Source: Cohnella pontilimi (GTDB lineage Bacteria > Bacillota > Bacilli > Paenibacillales > Paenibacillaceae). Taken from it: a DNA stretch of 64,000 nucleotides. The DNA is taken from positions 208,662 to 272,661 of the forward strand of contig NZ_SUPK01000008.1 of NCBI RefSeq assembly GCF_005049045.1, written 5' to 3'. Of this stretch, positions 62,634-64,000 are shown piece by piece (the first letter of the stretch is position 1; the number at the start of each line of letters is the position of its first letter). The notes under the pieces are model-generated. The model worked only from the letters and a program-made list of their open reading frames with translations, was not told the DNA's origin and made no database searches. The position numbers and the translations under genes were made by a program.

Positions 62634-62673
62634 TGAAAGATGTCAAAATTCGAAAAACAATAGGAGACAAGGC

Positions 62674-63081
62674 ATGTATGAATTCCATGGTTGGGCAGTA
62701 TTACGGTATCACACACACGATACAGATTTTGAAAAGCAAGAGGCTCATTTGAAAATCTTACTTAATTTCATCTTTGACATTGACACTGAAAAAGTCGTGT
62801 CAATTAAACAGAGGAATGGATTGGATTCCTTTTTAATCTCAGGACTTCATAATCATAAAGCCGAATACGTCTTAGAAATCTTCACACGAATTGCTGAATT
62901 GATGCCTGGTTCTTACGGTCTGCTGTACATTCATGACAATGAAGAATTCACTGATGAGAAGAACAATAAATTTATAGTTTGGAAATTGGCAAGAGGACAG
63001 GTCATTGAACAAGAAGATAATTATTTGTCTCCGTATATTCCAACAGTTGAAGATCCCTATGATAAAGATAGATTCGATTGA
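62674..63081 (+). CDS. Cassette 3 gene: Imm7-like immunity protein
   Basis: 135 residues. MYEFHGWAVLRYHT at the start and YLSPYIPTVEDPYD at the end are the characteristic ends of the Imm7 family, predicted immunity proteins against polymorphic or contact-dependent toxins. No toxin gene is adjacent. An orphan immunity gene on a cassette would protect against toxins of neighbouring cells. AGGAG lies before the ATG. Assignment to Imm7 is from motif memory and should be treated as likely, not certain. Confidence 0.72.
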   Translation: MYEFHGWAVLRYHTHDTDFEKQEAHLKILLNFIFDIDTEKVVSIKQRNGLDSFLISGLHNHKAEYVLEIFTRIAELMPGSYGLLYIHDNEEFTDEKNNKFIVWKLARGQVIEQEDNYLSPYIPTVEDPYDKDRFD

Positions 63082-63112
63082 TTTTAGTTTTTCGAAGAAG
63101 CGACATCCTTCA

Positions 63113-63191
63113 TATAACACCGTATTCACGCATCGCAGCCGCCCCTTTGGGGCTTAAGGTTCTCGGGTTCGTGAATACGAGAGACGTTATC
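63113..63191 (+). repeat. attC-like site 3 (79 bp, shortest)
   Basis: TATAAC and GTTATC outer ends, CGTATTCACG/CGTGAATACG inner arms, spacers of 2 and 6 bases. The centre is only 39 bases, with a GCCCC-TTT-GGGGC hairpin. Its size and plan are within the range of classical integron attC sites. It ends cassette 3. Confidence 0.82.
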
Positions 63192-63224
63192 GGACAGTAC
63201 GGCAGAAAGGGTGCAAACTTAATA

Positions 63225-63710
63225 ATGAAGAAGATAGTGGTAATCTCATCACTTGTTCTATGTTCAGTAATAATAGTATTAATATTAATTTTAACTAAAA
63301 GGACAAGTATAAATACATTTGAGAATAAACAATTTGGTATTTATTTTGAATACCCCAAGGAATGGAAATTGAATAAATCATCTTATTCATCTGATTCACT
63401 AATTATTTCGCTGTGTCCAGACAATAAAAACACAACAATAGATATCTTAATAAAAATGCCACAAGACTCTGAGTGGATTGATTTAATGTTGGACAATTTT
63501 AAAGAAAATGATGAAGTTGAGTCTGAAGTGAATTTCGGTAATTATACGGCAAGAAAAATAGATCGGATAATGGGAGATAATCATATAATCTCTTATGGTT
63601 TAAATACTACTGACAAATCAGTATGGTTATTACAATCCACACAAGGAGATCAACAGAACGTTCGTGTAATAGATGATGTATTAAAATCCATGGAAATAAG
63701 TAACTCATAG
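63225..63710 (+). CDS. Cassette 4 gene: membrane-anchored protein of unknown function
   Basis: 161 residues. One N-terminal helix (VVISSLVLCSVIIVLILIL) is followed by an external domain starting FENKQFGIYFEYPKEWKLNK, a pattern common to PsbP-like or DUF-type lipoprotein domains in Bacillota. It ends in SVWLLQSTQGDQQNVRVIDD. No specific function. AAAGGGTG precedes the ATG at 63225. AT-rich. Confidence 0.68.
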   Translation: MKKIVVISSLVLCSVIIVLILILTKRTSINTFENKQFGIYFEYPKEWKLNKSSYSSDSLIISLCPDNKNTTIDILIKMPQDSEWIDLMLDNFKENDEVESEVNFGNYTARKIDRIMGDNHIISYGLNTTDKSVWLLQSTQGDQQNVRVIDDVLKSMEISNS

Positions 63711-63725
63711 TAGGCCATACCATCC

Positions 63726-63885
63726 GATAACACCGTATTCACGCATCGCAGCCTGTTGGCTGCTCGGTCCGCCCGAGGCATTTCTAGGAGCGGATCCAGG
63801 CGGACAACCCTGCGAACCTAACCGCTTCGCGACCGCCCCGTTGGGGCTTAAGGTTCTCGGGTTCGTGAACACGAGGGACGTTATC
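63726..63885 (+). repeat. attC-like site 4 (160 bp)
   Basis: GATAAC/GTTATC outer arms, CGTATTCACG/CGTGAACACG inner arms with one G-T mismatch, spacers of 2 and 6 bases. Central blocks nearly identical to site 2. It ends cassette 4. Confidence 0.82.
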
Positions 63886-63944
63886 TGAAACTGCTGAAAT
63901 CATTTTTGAAAATCTAATCCAAAAGAGATTTAAGGGAGTGATGA

Positions 63945-64000
63945 CGTGCCCACTATTCAGTCAGAAATAATAATCAGTGGGAACTGTCAGTCGCTTTATG
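63945..64000 (+). CDS. Cassette 5 gene, start only
   Basis: GTG at 63945 behind AAGGGAG opens a frame (PTIQSEIIISGNCQSLY) that runs off the window. An ATG at 63941 in another frame stops after eight codons. Its position right after palindrome 4 matches the other cassettes. Function cannot be judged from 18 codons. Confidence 0.45.

Larger units (their letters stand above)
61107..64000 (+). mobile_element. Integron-like gene cassette array (continues beyond window)
   Basis: Four complete cassettes and the start of a fifth: 61107-61903, 61904-62628, 62629-63186, 63187-63880 and 63881 onward, if cut at G/TTAT. Each has one + strand gene followed by a 79-189 bp imperfect palindrome with TATAAC or GATAAC on the left and GTTAT on the right. 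The first 13-17 bases of a cassette are complementary to the left arm of its own palindrome (11/13, 11/13, 16/17 and 13/16 positions), as expected if each cassette was once a circle. Genes are AT-rich and unrelated. No integrase gene is visible. Confidence 0.8.

Noticed and set aside
61107..64000. Transposon or insertion-sequence explanation for the palindromes between the AT-rich genes
   Set aside because: No transposase, no target-site duplications, and each palindrome lies after one gene with own-cassette end complementarity, which fits cassette recombination better.

Overview
The window looks like a chromosomal segment of a spore-forming, Gram-positive Paenibacillaceae-type bacterium. It carries spoVAC-spoVAD-spoVAEb, a SleB-type cortex hydrolase, SLH- and VanW-type surface proteins, AGGAGG-type ribosome binding sites, a ComA-like response regulator and a preQ1-I riboswitch in front of queF. 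The genus cannot be fixed from the sequence alone. No rRNA or tRNA gene was recognised.

Left part (1-19.5 kb). A glycosyltransferase/DUF2304/small-transporter operon runs off the left edge. Small secreted or membrane proteins follow, then the 3' end (domains V-VI) of a group II intron. Next are an RluA-type pseudouridine synthase behind a CAP+SLH surface protein, and a Ytr-like GntR/ABC operon with a clear promoter and overlapping operator. An orphan FGGY kinase, a Wolinella-type fumarate reductase operon, a VanW protein and an ECF sigma/membrane anti-sigma pair complete the part.

Middle (19.5-49 kb). This holds a large VWA/FN3/PKD surface protein and a decayed sugar-uptake locus (LacI regulator with two perfect operators, a broken binding-protein gene, GH1 glucosidase, divergent TIM-barrel isomerase). 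It continues with the spoVA operon, an amidase, and a cytosolic PAS kinase paired with a ComA-like regulator. A Vsr/DUF559-like nuclease gene is bracketed by two near-identical palindromic repeat clusters. Then come a MacB-like exporter with a His-rich lipoprotein, a tandem Ig-like surface protein, SleB, pncB and a DHA2 transporter.

Right part (47-61 kb). A carbohydrate operon (LacI, ThuA, two Gfo/Idh/MocA dehydrogenases, EamA) lies behind a 52-bp tandem repeat array and a 20-bp palindromic operator. It is followed by preQ1 riboswitch-queF-precursor transporter, a BNR-repeat lipoprotein, a ROK kinase, an Fsr-like MFS pump, and a surface protein ending in MPRTG beside a lipoprotein class F-like sortase.

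The last 3 kb (about 61.1 kb to the window end) is the most unusual part. Single AT-rich genes, all on the + strand, are each followed by a long imperfect palindrome with conserved AAC/GTT ends, as in an integron gene-cassette array. The start of each cassette is complementary to the outer arm of the palindrome at its own far end, better than to the palindrome it adjoins. That is the footprint expected of cassettes that were once circles and were inserted at a G/TT core. No integrase gene is visible, so this is a cassette cluster without its integrase, or with the integrase beyond the window.
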